DNA of 64,000 bases from Serratia oryzae. GTDB taxonomy: Bacteria; Pseudomonadota; Gammaproteobacteria; Enterobacterales; Enterobacteriaceae. The position numbers and the translations under genes are program-made. Of this stretch, positions 55,377-64,000 are shown in pieces (positions within the stretch are counted from its first letter, which is position 1; each line of letters begins with the position of its first letter). The notes under the pieces were generated by a model. The model was given only the letters and a program-made list of their open reading frames with translations, was not told the DNA's origin and made no database searches. Where the stretch lies: contig NZ_MOXD01000003.1 in NCBI RefSeq assembly GCF_001976145.1, positions 186,001 through 250,000 of the forward strand. The letters are read 5' to 3'.

Positions 55377-56027
55377 TTATCTTACAGGAAAGTTTACCGT
55401 CTGCTGGTGCGTCCAACTCAGCATCTGGGCCGCCAGTTTATCGCTGGCCAGGCCGAATGCCTGCACGACCTGATCCATCGATCTGCCATTTATCGCCTGC
55501 CGTACTGCAAAACTGCGGCTGGTAATCACCCGACGATCGGAGGTGCGTACCAAACGCGCGTCAAAACGGATCACCACTTCTCCGCTATCACCACTGTATA
55601 CCGCTTGGTATGACAACAGCTCGCCGTTCAGTTCTATACTGGCCTGCACATTATCTTCATCACTGCTCACCGAAAGGAAGCGGCCATCGGCACGGAATTC
55701 CTGAATCAAGCGATTACGCAGCAATAGCGGGGTCGGATCGCTCCAGCGTGAACCAGAGAAAGAGGTGATCTCCGGCCCCTGCGGCTGAACGGCAATCCGC
55801 GTACTATTCAGGAACTGGTTAGTGGTCGGCTGGACGATACGCAACGATTGACCAGACGCCTGCCCGCTGCCAGAACCGGCCACAGGCTGCGCAGGCAACA
55901 GATAAACCTGCAACACCGGGCTTTCCGGCAAAATAGTGCAGGCCGCCAGCGGCATAAACAGTATCAGGGCTAGCAGCCGTAAAACGTTACGGCGGTAGCG
56001 GGCATAGATCAGGCTGAAGTCAATCAT
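55377..56027 (-). CDS. ABC-type transport auxiliary lipoprotein (PqiC/YmbA-like)
   Basis: The 216-residue protein has a lipobox (PLAAC, Cys near 30) and the PqiC-like fold: VYLLPAQPV, SLRIVQPTTNQFLNSTRIAV, RWSDPTPLLLRNRLIQEF and SRSFAVRQAINGRSMDQVVQAF. It probably sits in the outer membrane and receives lipid from the MCE tunnel. Its start overlaps the MCE gene stop by 4 nt. The same lipoprotein type accompanies PqiAB in E. coli, whereas the Mla system uses MlaA and MlaC instead. Confidence 0.86.
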   Translation of the reverse strand: MIDFSLIYARYRRNVLRLLALILFMPLAACTILPESPVLQVYLLPAQPVAGSGSGQASGQSLRIVQPTTNQFLNSTRIAVQPQGPEITSFSGSRWSDPTPLLLRNRLIQEFRADGRFLSVSSDEDNVQASIELNGELLSYQAVYSGDSGEVVIRFDARLVRTSDRRVITSRSFAVRQAINGRSMDQVVQAFGLASDKLAAQMLSWTHQQTVNFPVR

Positions 56028-56965
56028 TGTGGTGTAAACTCCTTGGTACGTTCACGGCCTCTGAGCAAGGCTGACGGGTTTTCTTCCAGGCGATTCATGG
56101 CACTGCGCAATGCCACCAGCGTTCTGCGCAATTCATCAACCGCCGGGCCGAGATCGTTGAACCCTTGCATCCCATTACTCAGCGAGCTTTGATTTTCACT
56201 GATTAGCTTATTCAGCAGAGCGCTGGTTTGTTCCAACGATGCCATGGTTTTAGCCGCGTTACTGACCAGCAGCTTGCCCTGCCCGTCGAGCAGACCGTTG
56301 GCATTGCGCACCAGACGATTGGTTTGCGCCAGCGTATCATTACCTTGTTTGGTGAGCAGCGCCAACTGCCGTATTACCGTACGGATATCCTCACTCTCCC
56401 CAGCCACGGTGCCGGTGATCTTCTCCAGATTATCCAGCGTGCTGGCCAAACGCTGCTGATTATCCGGCGTCAGCACCTGATTGAGGCGTATCAGTACCTC
56501 ATTGATGTTGGTGACCAAGTCTTCACCATTGGTGAGCAACTGGCTCAATGGTGATGGCGTGGCGATAATCACCGGAATTTCCCCATCCCGACCTTCCAGC
56601 AACGGGCTGGCCTCGCTGCCGCTGCTCAGTTGAATATTGGAAGTACCGGTGATGCCGGCAACGGCCAGCCGGGCCTGCGTATCCTGGCGGATCGGTGCCG
56701 AGGCAGCCACGCGGATGCGTGCCCAGACTTTACTCGGCACGTCTTTATCCAACCGCAGTTGCACCACTTCCCCCACGCGGATCCCGCTGTAATTCACCGA
56801 ACTGCCCTGTGAAAGACCGCTGACGGCTTCATTGAACACCACATCGTACAGTTTGAACTGACGATCGCTGCCAGCCTTGGTCAACCACAGGCTGAACAAC
56901 AGCACGGCGCTGAAGATAATGAGAGTAAACAGACCAATGAGTACATGGTGAGCACGGGTTTCCAT
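56024..56965 (-). CDS. MCE-domain substrate-binding protein (MlaD-like)
   Basis: The 313-residue protein has one N-terminal membrane anchor (ALIGLFTLIIFSAVLLFSLWL-like segment, about 8-28), a single MCE domain (VVFNEAVSGLSQGSSVNYSG, IRVGEVVQLRLD, VAGITGTSNIQL), and a long helical C-terminus (about 145-300) that could form a coiled tunnel or needle. MCE proteins carry lipids across the periplasm. It is longer than E. coli MlaD (about 183 residues). Confidence 0.9.
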   Translation of the reverse strand: METRAHHVLIGLFTLIIFSAVLLFSLWLTKAGSDRQFKLYDVVFNEAVSGLSQGSSVNYSGIRVGEVVQLRLDKDVPSKVWARIRVAASAPIRQDTQARLAVAGITGTSNIQLSSGSEASPLLEGRDGEIPVIIATPSPLSQLLTNGEDLVTNINEVLIRLNQVLTPDNQQRLASTLDNLEKITGTVAGESEDIRTVIRQLALLTKQGNDTLAQTNRLVRNANGLLDGQGKLLVSNAAKTMASLEQTSALLNKLISENQSSLSNGMQGFNDLGPAVDELRRTLVALRSAMNRLEENPSALLRGRERTKEFTPQ

Positions 56966-56968
56966 TTC

Positions 56969-57769
56969 TTATTGCCTCTCTCGTATGTTCGTTACGGCCT
57001 GTTGCGCTGCCCGCCCACGCGGGCCATGGAAATACTCTTGGATCCAGACATCATCCGTGGCGGCGACAACGTCCAGCGCATCAACCACCAGCACTTTTTT
57101 CTGCGACAGCACGGCAACCCGGTCACAGATGGTATAGAGGGTGTCCAGATCGTGAGTAACCAGGAACACCGTTAGCCCCAGCGCGTCGCGCAGCGTGCGG
57201 ATCAGGCTGTCAAAGGCCGCCGCACCGATAGGATCCAGCCCGGCGGTGGGTTCATCCAGAAACAGAATCTCCGGATCCAGCGCCAAGGCTCTGGCCAACG
57301 CCGCACGTTTCACCATGCCGCCAGAAAGTGATGCCGGGTACTTGTTACCCGCGTTGGCGGGTAAACCTGCCAACGCCAGCTTCACCTGCGCCAGTTGCTC
57401 GGCATCGCTGCGTTGCAATCCGGCATATTCAATCAGCGGTAACGCCACGTTTTCGGTGACCGTCAGCGAACTGAACAGCGCACCGCGCTGGAACAGAACG
57501 CCAAATCGCCTTTCCAGCGCGGAACGACGTTCGCCGGAAAGTGCCATCAAGTCTTCGCCAAAAACATGGATCTGCCCGGCCGTCGGGCGGCGCAGGCCTA
57601 CGATACTGCGTAGCAGGACCGATTTACCGGTACCGGAGCCGCCGACCACACCCAGGATCTCCCCACGCCGTACGTCAAGATCAAGATCCTCGTGAACACA
57701 CTGTTTGCCAAAACAGTTACGCAGTTTACGAATGCGAATAATGGCTTCAGGGGCTGCTTGGCTCACCAT
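56969..57769 (-). CDS. ABC transporter ATPase (MlaF-like)
   Basis: The 266-residue protein has Walker A GGSGTGKSVLLRSI near 38, Q-loop VLFQRGALFSSL, signature LSGGMVKRAALARAL, Walker B EILFLDEPTAGLDPI and switch His in LVTHDLDTL. The QRGALF and GGMxKRxALARA variants are typical of MlaF-type ATPases. It overlaps the permease gene by 7 nt and precedes the MCE gene by three bases. Confidence 0.93.
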   Translation of the reverse strand: MVSQAAPEAIIRIRKLRNCFGKQCVHEDLDLDVRRGEILGVVGGSGTGKSVLLRSIVGLRRPTAGQIHVFGEDLMALSGERRSALERRFGVLFQRGALFSSLTVTENVALPLIEYAGLQRSDAEQLAQVKLALAGLPANAGNKYPASLSGGMVKRAALARALALDPEILFLDEPTAGLDPIGAAAFDSLIRTLRDALGLTVFLVTHDLDTLYTICDRVAVLSQKKVLVVDALDVVAATDDVWIQEYFHGPRGRAAQQAVTNIRERQ

Positions 57770-58908
57770 CCCATCTCCATGAAAAACAGTGCGGCGACAG
57801 CATCAAGCAGAATCACCACAAAGATTGAATGCACCACGCTGGAAGTGGTATGCGCCCCCACCGAAGCGGCGCTACCGCTGACCTTGAACCCTTCCAAGCA
57901 GCCGATAATCGCAATCAGGAAAGCGAAGACTGGTGCCTTGCTCATGCCAACCAGAAAGTGCTGTAATCCACCACTGCTCTGCATGATGGTCAAGAACATG
58001 GTGGGTGAGATATCCAGCGTCAAGACGCACACCACCGCCCCCCCAAAGATCCCGCTAATCATGCCGATAAACGTCAGCATCGGCAGCGCAATCAACAACG
58101 CCAACACCCGCGGCAGCACCAGCATTTCCACCGGGTTCAGCCCCAATGCCTGGAGCGCGTCGATTTCCTCATTGGCTTTCATCAGGCCAATCTGGGCGGT
58201 GAAGGCACTGGCGGTGCGGCCCGCCATCAGTATTGCGGTGAGCAGTACGGCAAATTCACGCAGGAAGGAGAACACCACCAGATGGACGGTAAAAATACCG
58301 GCGCCGAAGGTGGCCAGCACCGTTGAGCCCAGGAAGGCGATCACCGCCCCCACCAGGAAAGTCAGCAGCATAATGATGGGCACAGCATTGAGACCGATCT
58401 GCTGAATATTGGCCACCAGCGACGTCAGCCGCCAGCGCGCAGGGCGTAACAGGCTGCCAAACAGCGCTTGCAGGGTCAGGCCGATGAACCCCAGCAGATC
58501 GATAAAATTTTGCCAGAAACTGACCATCGACTGGCCGATATTGGCCAGCAGTTCAACCAGTAACCCCGGAGGGCTCTCCGTCTCCGAAGGCTCAAACCCT
58601 TGCAGGGAACGGCCTACGGTTTCCAGCAGAACACGGCGTTCGGCAGGCAGGGAAGGCGCCGTTTGGCTGAGATTGAGTATCCGTTCGCTACCAAGAAGAT
58701 CAACCAGTAGCTTGGCGCCAGCGGTATCAAGAACGCCCAATTGGCTGAGATCAAACACCACATCGCCAGGCAAACGGCTCTGCAACTGTCTGACACCCGG
58801 TTCCAGTAGGCGATAATGTGCAAGTACCCAATCACCACGGGCCAACACGCGAGGAGGATGAACGCTGTCGTCCAGATTGAGCAATGCGGTGAGTTGTTGT
58901 TCTGTCAT
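57763..58908 (-). CDS. STAS-MlaE fused ABC permease
   Basis: The 381-residue protein has an N-terminal STAS-like domain (about 20-110; LPGDVVFDLSQLGVLDTAGAKLL) fused to a MlaE permease domain (about 145-381) with FLVGAVIAFLGSTVLATFGAG, LLTAILMAGRTASAFTAQIG and ALGLNPVEMLVLPRVLAL. In E. coli MlaB (STAS) and MlaE are separate, so this is the fused form seen in paralogous MCE systems. It starts the leftward four-gene operon. About 310 bp upstream hold the promoter but I cannot place it precisely. Confidence 0.92.
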   Translation of the reverse strand: MTEQQLTALLNLDDSVHPPRVLARGDWVLAHYRLLEPGVRQLQSRLPGDVVFDLSQLGVLDTAGAKLLVDLLGSERILNLSQTAPSLPAERRVLLETVGRSLQGFEPSETESPPGLLVELLANIGQSMVSFWQNFIDLLGFIGLTLQALFGSLLRPARWRLTSLVANIQQIGLNAVPIIMLLTFLVGAVIAFLGSTVLATFGAGIFTVHLVVFSFLREFAVLLTAILMAGRTASAFTAQIGLMKANEEIDALQALGLNPVEMLVLPRVLALLIALPMLTFIGMISGIFGGAVVCVLTLDISPTMFLTIMQSSGGLQHFLVGMSKAPVFAFLIAIIGCLEGFKVSGSAASVGAHTTSSVVHSIFVVILLDAVAALFFMEMGW

Positions 58909-59219
58909 AAAAGGAACCTGTTACCCCTTACCAGGCTACGTCATCGCAACATAGCTAAAAATGAATTGCTCATCTATGAATAAAATTATGAATATAAGGC
59001 TACTTTAAACGTTATTTATCACAAACAGCGGTAATACTGTTTAACCACCGCACAGCGTCAAAACAATAGTCTGAGGGTTTGCTGCAAGACGATACTCTAA
59101 GCGTAGCGGGTCCGGGCTGATTTGCTATACCCGCTTGAAAAATCAATGCGTAACACGCTCATACCGGCCTGGTTTGGTGGCAAAAATGCAGGCAGCGTAA
59201 AGGGAAAACAGAAACAACG

Positions 59220-59242
59220 AGGGCTGGAAAAATACCAGCCCT
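59220..59242 (-). terminator. Terminator after yeeX
   Basis: AGGGCTGG and CCAGCCCT pair across a 7-nt loop, about 19 bases after the yeeX stop. The following minus-strand sequence is only moderately T-rich. Confidence 0.6.
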
Positions 59243-59260
59243 GCGGGGGAGATAATTACT

Positions 59261-59593
<333 letters not shown>

Positions 59594-59740
59594 TTAGTAA
59601 TACACAGATTCATTTGCTGACGGGCCGCTATCACACCAAGATACAGGTTTGTGCCCGTCAGACACAACTCTCATTGGCCTATCTTACCCACTTTAGCGCC
59701 CCAGCCAAAACCCGATGCGCATGCTTCATGATCTGACCCC

Positions 59741-60109
59741 CTATTCACGAACCCGCGCAGTACACACCTTGAGCAGATCGTTCAATTCCTCAAGCTGCTG
59801 CGCCAGTTCCATACTCAGCCAGATATAACCGCAGATCGATGCCTCGCAAGGCCGCTCAGCGCTGGCCTCCTGCATCAGGGCACGCAGTTCGGCTGCGGTT
59901 TCTCGCCATTCTCCTGCTGCTTCCCGCGGCTCGCCGTAACGCATCATATCCACCAGCGTGATCAGCGGCCAGATGCCTTCCGGCACCCTGAGTAAGCGCA
60001 GCAAAAGAAAGGTAATGACAAACGCCAGCCCGATACGCACGCCATGAACAATACGATAGTGGCGGTATATCAGGCGCTCAAAAGAAGAGATCTCTCTGCC
60101 CAAATGCAC
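59741..60109 (-). pseudogene. yeeA: yeeA with a large in-frame internal deletion
   Basis: The 122-residue product joins the two ends of a YeeA-type FUSC membrane protein. Residues 7-52 match the N-terminus (FERLIYRHYRIVHGVRIGLA, then VPEGIWPLITLV) and residues 65-120 match the C-terminus (AAELRALM, ICGYIWLSMELAQQLEELND). E. coli YeeA is about 350 residues, so some 230 residues, including most membrane segments, are missing while the frame is kept. It is probably non-functional, though a short membrane protein could still be made. Confidence 0.78.
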
Positions 60110-60300
60110 GTTATTTTCACCGACGATGCCCCAAAATTTTATTTTAGTGGATGAAAAACGCTTGCGTATATTGCTGAAGATGAACAGTGGTTGCCTGCGT
60201 AGCGAGCAATCATAGCGGCGTCTAGCTTAACGCTAATACAGGGCCGAAATTCTGCCGCCGGAGGATTTACCTTTTTGCTAAAGGGTGCGATCATCTGCCG

Positions 60301-61047
60301 ATGGAAACCAAAGAAATCAGGCGCAATAATCTGCGCGATCTCATGGCGCATTACGCCCGCCAAGGCACCAACCAGAATGAATTTGCCATGCTGGTCGGCT
60401 CTTCTGCCCCCACGCTGAGCCAGATCACCGGTGAAAAATCCTCGCGCAATCTGGGCGATAACCTCGCCCGACGCATTGAAGCCAAACTGAACTTACCTAA
60501 AGGCTGGTTTGATGTGTTTCATGAAAAAACCTTGAAACACCCTTTTGCCAATGTAGCAGCGGAGTCAGATTTCCAACCGGCACGGCTTAGGCCCGTCGTG
60601 TGGGAGGATACCGATCAGGACAAAGAAGAGTTTGTCGAGATCCCCCTGCTGGATATCGACTTTTCTGCCGGTGATGGCTGCTATGAAATCGTCGATCGTG
60701 AAGAGTTTTCACTGATCTTCCGCCGTTACTATCTGCATAAGATGGGCGTGCCGGTGAACGCGGCGCGTATTATCCGCATCTCCGGCTCCAGTATGGAGCC
60801 GCGCTTGCAGGATGGCGATGTGGTTGGCATCAACACGGCCGATACCCGTATCCGCGAAGGAAAAACCTATGCTATTCGTCACGGTAATCTTTTGCGGGTC
60901 AAGATTCTGATTGAGCAGCCCGATGGCGGCGTGGTGATCCGCTCACTGAACCGCGAAGAGTATCAGGATGAACATCTCAGCTACCCGCAGCGCAAAGATC
61001 AACTGGTGGTGCTGGGCCGCGTGTTCTGGTCATCATCATCCTGGTAA
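60301..61047 (+). CDS. XRE / peptidase S24 transcriptional regulator (phage-repressor type)
   Basis: The 248-residue protein has an N-terminal helix-turn-helix (NEFAMLVGSSAPTLSQITGE, about 26-45) and a C-terminal LexA/CI-like S24 domain. The expected Ser-Lys pair is Ser164 (SGSSMEPRL) and Lys201 (LLRVKIL), and an Ala-Gly pair at 123-124 (DFSAGDG) could be the self-cleavage site. This suggests a RecA-responsive repressor. No phage structural or lysis genes are adjacent, so it is either a prophage relic or a domesticated regulator. Its ribosome site is weak. Confidence 0.87.
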   Translation: METKEIRRNNLRDLMAHYARQGTNQNEFAMLVGSSAPTLSQITGEKSSRNLGDNLARRIEAKLNLPKGWFDVFHEKTLKHPFANVAAESDFQPARLRPVVWEDTDQDKEEFVEIPLLDIDFSAGDGCYEIVDREEFSLIFRRYYLHKMGVPVNAARIIRISGSSMEPRLQDGDVVGINTADTRIREGKTYAIRHGNLLRVKILIEQPDGGVVIRSLNREEYQDEHLSYPQRKDQLVVLGRVFWSSSSW

Positions 61048-61080
61048 GCCAAACGGACATCGCTTCCGATGCCTAGCCTG

Positions 61081-62190
61081 TTATTTAAAATCCACCACCA
61101 TTTGTTGCGGTATCGACAACCCGCGAGTCGATTGCACGCAGCAGGCAATGTAATCGGTAAAGCGCGGCGGTTTCGGCATGCCCAGCTTGAGGATTTTTTC
61201 ATTGCTGAACCGCACGTTAAGCATGGCAAATGAGCCATACAGGCGCATCGCTTTCAGCATCAGGCGTTCGTTGCACGGCCCGAAGATATCCTTCAGTTGC
61301 CTGCGCATTTGCAGCAGTGCTTCGTAGCTGACCTGCGCGTAATGATCGCCAACCGGCGGTTTCTCCAGCGCGGCGGCAATGGCGCGATCGATATCCGCAA
61401 AGCTGACGCTGCTCTCTTCGCCGGCAGAGATATGATAAACGTCGTTATCCAGCGTCTCGCAGTTCAGTAGCATCACCAGCGCATCAGCACAGTAATCGAC
61501 CGGAATCACGTCGATATTGTCCTGCAATGAACACATGAATTTGCGCAGCATCAGCGCCATACTGAATACCCAGAAAATGCTGCTGGAAGGCTGGCACCCC
61601 AAACGCGTGTGGCCAACCACGATCGAAGGCCGGGCAATCACCAGCGGCAGCTGTGGGCAGCTCTGTCGCATCAGTTGCTCAATCGTCGACTTGGAGCGAG
61701 TGTACTCCACTAAATGTTCCGCCGTTTCCTCAAATTCGGCGCTTTCCGCCACCAACGAACCAGGTTCAGGTGCGCAGGACATCGCCGTACCTACATGCAG
61801 GAAACGCTTTAACCCTTTAACCTGCGCCATTCTCTGTGCAAAAGCCAAGGTACCTTCAACATTAACCTTCCAAATAAGCGGATTATTGCCAAATGAAGCC
61901 ACAGCCGCACAGTTAACCACGTGGGTCACGGTGTTAATACGTGTGTCGGATAAAAAATGAGTCGGCTCACTTAAATCACCCAGCAGAATATTTTCTGGCG
62001 TGAGTTTATCCAGAGTGGTTTTATTAATATTAAACTTTTCCATATTCGCGCGAATACGGTTCAAACCCTGTTGCACATTCTCGGCACGCACCAGAATAAG
62101 ATAGTTAACACCTTGATTATCTTTCAGTAATTTTTCTAGAGCCGCCCCACCAAGAAACCCCGTAGCGCCGGTTAACAGAAGCGTTTTCAT
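61081..62190 (-). CDS. Thioester-reductase-like extended SDR (NAD_binding_4)
   Basis: The 369-residue protein has the nucleotide motif LTGATGFLGG at residues 5-14, an Asp in GDLSE, an NCAAVASF motif, and the SDR catalytic Tyr-Lys in EYTRSKSTIEQL. The family (Male sterility / thioester reductase) reduces acyl-CoA or carrier-bound thioesters to aldehydes or alcohols. Here it stands alone, with no carrier protein or NRPS module. It is convergent with the S24 regulator. Start ATG 62190 has a poor ribosome site. Confidence 0.82.
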   Translation of the reverse strand: MKTLLLTGATGFLGGAALEKLLKDNQGVNYLILVRAENVQQGLNRIRANMEKFNINKTTLDKLTPENILLGDLSEPTHFLSDTRINTVTHVVNCAAVASFGNNPLIWKVNVEGTLAFAQRMAQVKGLKRFLHVGTAMSCAPEPGSLVAESAEFEETAEHLVEYTRSKSTIEQLMRQSCPQLPLVIARPSIVVGHTRLGCQPSSSIFWVFSMALMLRKFMCSLQDNIDVIPVDYCADALVMLLNCETLDNDVYHISAGEESSVSFADIDRAIAAALEKPPVGDHYAQVSYEALLQMRRQLKDIFGPCNERLMLKAMRLYGSFAMLNVRFSNEKILKLGMPKPPRFTDYIACCVQSTRGLSIPQQMVVDFK

Positions 62191-62448
62191 ATTGGATACT
62201 CATATTTAGCCTTGAATGTGCTGGATTGTATGCCTGAATATGTAAACGAAAATTAAATAACGATTAAGTGGGTGGAAAATTAGTTTTCTTAATATTATCT
62301 TAAGGAATATTTTGAAACACTCACACACTTATTAGTAACACCAGCGACGCAAAACTCATGCATAATAAAAAAACTTATATTGACAGTATTGATGCCAAAC
62401 CTGCTTTAACGCTCAGTAAATGCAATCCTCTCTTAATTAGGAGGCACT

Positions 62449-62598
62449 ATGAGTTACAACAAAAAAGTCTGGTTAGCCGTACCGATCTTTTGTGCCATAT
62501 TCTGGCTGCTGGCTATCGGTAGCCTCTATTTACTCAACAAGAAATTTGGGCCAGAGCGCCCATACAGCCAATCAGAGTCGATCGCTAAAATCAGTTAA
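62449..62598 (+). CDS. 49-residue single-span membrane protein
   Basis: A perfect AGGAGG site five bases before ATG opens a 49-codon frame: MSYNKKVWLAVP, a hydrophobic segment (about 8-29, IFCAIFWLLAIGSLYLL), then a positively charged NKK and a polar tail. The topology suggests a small inner-membrane protein with the C-terminus probably cytoplasmic. I do not recognise it. It precedes the 62-residue gene by 93 bp on the same strand. Confidence 0.7.
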   Translation: MSYNKKVWLAVPIFCAIFWLLAIGSLYLLNKKFGPERPYSQSESIAKIS

Positions 62599-62691
62599 TC
62601 GGGAGTTTAAGCTACACGTTTGTTCCCTGAATGTGGGAGCGACAAACTGCCCCAGCGATCCTATGATACTTTATCGAGCAAGGAGAAAGAC

Positions 62692-62880
62692 ATGGCGCGA
62701 AAACTGGATGGCTTGCCTCAGCAAGAACGCGACAAAATCCATACCGACCTGCTAGCGCTCAGCGTTATTTACAATGAACGCTATGGGCATGCTTCTGGGC
62801 TAAAAAATGCCGAAGCAAGCGTGCCTGCTCATCTGCTGAACTACTTCCATCAACGCCTGCTCTACTATCGCAATGCGTAA
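62692..62880 (+). CDS. 62-residue protein of unknown function
   Basis: An AAGGAG site precedes the ATG at 62692 and the frame encodes MARKLDGLPQQERDKIHTDL through LLNYFHQRLLYYRNA. It is helical, charged and has no membrane segment. In-frame upstream extension exists but lacks a ribosome site. It lies about 100 bp before sbcB. I cannot name the family. Confidence 0.65.
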   Translation: MARKLDGLPQQERDKIHTDLLALSVIYNERYGHASGLKNAEASVPAHLLNYFHQRLLYYRNA

Positions 62881-62980
62881 TCGCACGCATTTCTCCGTTT
62901 AAGCTAAACCACTGCTTGGCATCGTTCATAGCACCGTTACAATAGGAGCATATTCCCTACGCCAATGAAGAGATGCGATT

Positions 62981-64000
62981 TTGAGCAGCAAGGCACCGGC
63001 CACATTTTATATCCACGACTACGAAACCTTCGGTAAAAGCCCATCCATGGATCGTCCGGCGCAGTTTGCTGGCGTGCGTACCGACATGGATTTCAATATC
63101 ATCGAAGAGCCGCTGGTTGTTTATTGCGCTCCGGCAGATGATTACCTGCCCGATCCTGAAGCGGTGATGATCACCGGTATCACACCGCAACACGCCCTGG
63201 CCAAAGGGGTGAACGAGGCTGAATTTGCCCGGCAGATCCACCAAGCATTCAGCGTGCCCGGTACCTGTATTCTCGGCTACAACAATATTCGCTTTGATGA
63301 TGAAGTCAGCCGTAACATCTTCTATCGCAGTTTCTATGATCCCTACGCCTACAGCTGGCAAAACGGCAATTCACGCTGGGACCTGCTCGACGTGATGCGT
63401 GCCTGCTATGCCCTGCGCCCAAGCGGCATCAACTGGCCAGAGAATGAAGACGGCTTTCCCAGCTTCCGTCTGGAACACCTGACTCGCGCTAACGGCATAG
63501 AACACGAAAATGCGCACGATGCCATGGCCGACGTTTACGCTACCATTGCCATGGCCAAATTGGTCAAACAGGCGCAGCCGCGGCTGTTCGATTATCTATT
63601 GCAGCACCGTAATAAGCACAAACTGAACGCGCTGATCGACATCGCCGAAATGGCTCCGCTGGTGCACGTTTCCGGCATGTTTGGTGCCGCGCGCGGCAAC
63701 ACCAGTTGGGTTGCGCCGCTGGCTTGGCACCCAGAGAACAAAAATGCGGTGATCATGTGTGATTTGGCCGGTGATATCACGCCATTGCTGGAACTGAGCG
63801 CCGACGAACTGCGCGAACGCCTCTATACTCGCCGCGATCGGCTGGCCGCCGCTCAAGCCCCCGTGCCAATTAAACTGGTGCATATCAACAAGTGCCCAGT
63901 GCTGGCCCCCGCCAAAACGCTGCTGCCGGAAAATGCCGAACGCTTGGGGATTGATCGCCAAGCCTGCCTGCAAAACCTGCAAGTACTGCGCCAGCACCCG
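62981..64000 (+). CDS. sbcB: Exodeoxyribonuclease I (partial, C-terminus off window)
   Basis: The visible 340 codons match the N-terminal part of E. coli exonuclease I, which degrades single-stranded DNA 3' to 5' in repair and recombination. The DEDD exonuclease motifs are present: FYIHDYETFG (Asp and Glu), YNNIRFDDEVSRN (Asp), and HDAMADVYATIAM (Asp). Further blocks include NSRWDLLDVMRACYALRPSG and VHVSGMFGAARGNTSWVAPL. The start is a TTG at 62981; an in-frame TGA at 62966 excludes any upstream start. Confidence 0.95.
   Translation, partial: MSSKAPATFYIHDYETFGKSPSMDRPAQFAGVRTDMDFNIIEEPLVVYCAPADDYLPDPEAVMITGITPQHALAKGVNEAEFARQIHQAFSVPGTCILGYNNIRFDDEVSRNIFYRSFYDPYAYSWQNGNSRWDLLDVMRACYALRPSGINWPENEDGFPSFRLEHLTRANGIEHENAHDAMADVYATIAMAKLVKQAQPRLFDYLLQHRNKHKLNALIDIAEMAPLVHVSGMFGAARGNTSWVAPLAWHPENKNAVIMCDLAGDITPLLELSADELRERLYTRRDRLAAAQAPVPIKLVHINKCPVLAPAKTLLPENAERLGIDRQACLQNLQVLRQHP

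Overview
The window looks like chromosome of a Serratia-like member of the Enterobacterales. The backbone genes (amn, agp, citCDEFXG-citT, yeeX, sbcB) resemble their E. coli counterparts along most of their length. They are mixed with accessory loci common in Serratia and relatives: a type VI secretion cluster, two chaperone-usher fimbrial operons, and a phosphopantetheinyl transferase. The genus is an inference from gene content and general resemblance; no database was searched.

Layout. 1-9663: a leftward T6SS block (tssB, tssC, tssK, tssL, an OmpA-domain anchor, hcp, terminator, clpV, start of a tssA-type gene cut by the window edge). 10413-15583: amn, then a leftward two-gene operon encoding a small lipoprotein and a 1054-residue FKBP isomerase with a huge, recently expanded coiled coil. 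16578-36517: a 19.9 kb segment bounded by two identical tRNA-Asn genes. It holds a seven-gene fimbrial operon with three chaperones, a reductase remnant, alkB, a PPTase, agp, the citrate fermentation operon and a lone DpiA-type regulator. 36518-38261: a scar with a wrecked P4-type integrase and a HigBA toxin-antitoxin pair. 38262-46170: UhpABC-type sugar-phosphate sensing genes followed by an AfuABC-type ABC transporter. 46171-49992: cytochrome b561 behind Fur-like and PmrA-like boxes, a MerR/MFS divergent pair, and a palindromic repeat element. 50008-54716: a second fimbrial operon (two DUF1120-type pilins, usher, chaperone). 54724-64000: an NTF2-like exported protein, an MCE/Mla-type lipid transport operon, yeeX, an internally deleted yeeA, an S24-type repressor, a thioester-reductase-like SDR, two small genes, and the start of sbcB.

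How it fits together. Most multi-gene units have 4-nt overlaps or short gaps, so they are probably real operons. Intercistronic hairpins sit after both major pilins and after the AfuA binding-protein gene, where one product is needed in excess. The observations I would follow up first are: (1) the lipoprotein-FKBP operon with 198-bp coiled-coil repeats; (2) a 9-bp hairpin that traps the tssB ribosome binding site; (3) UhpABC-type sensing wired to an ABC importer instead of UhpT; (4) dpiA without its sensor kinase; (5) joint Fur and PmrA boxes ahead of cytochrome b561. None of these is proven to be undescribed.
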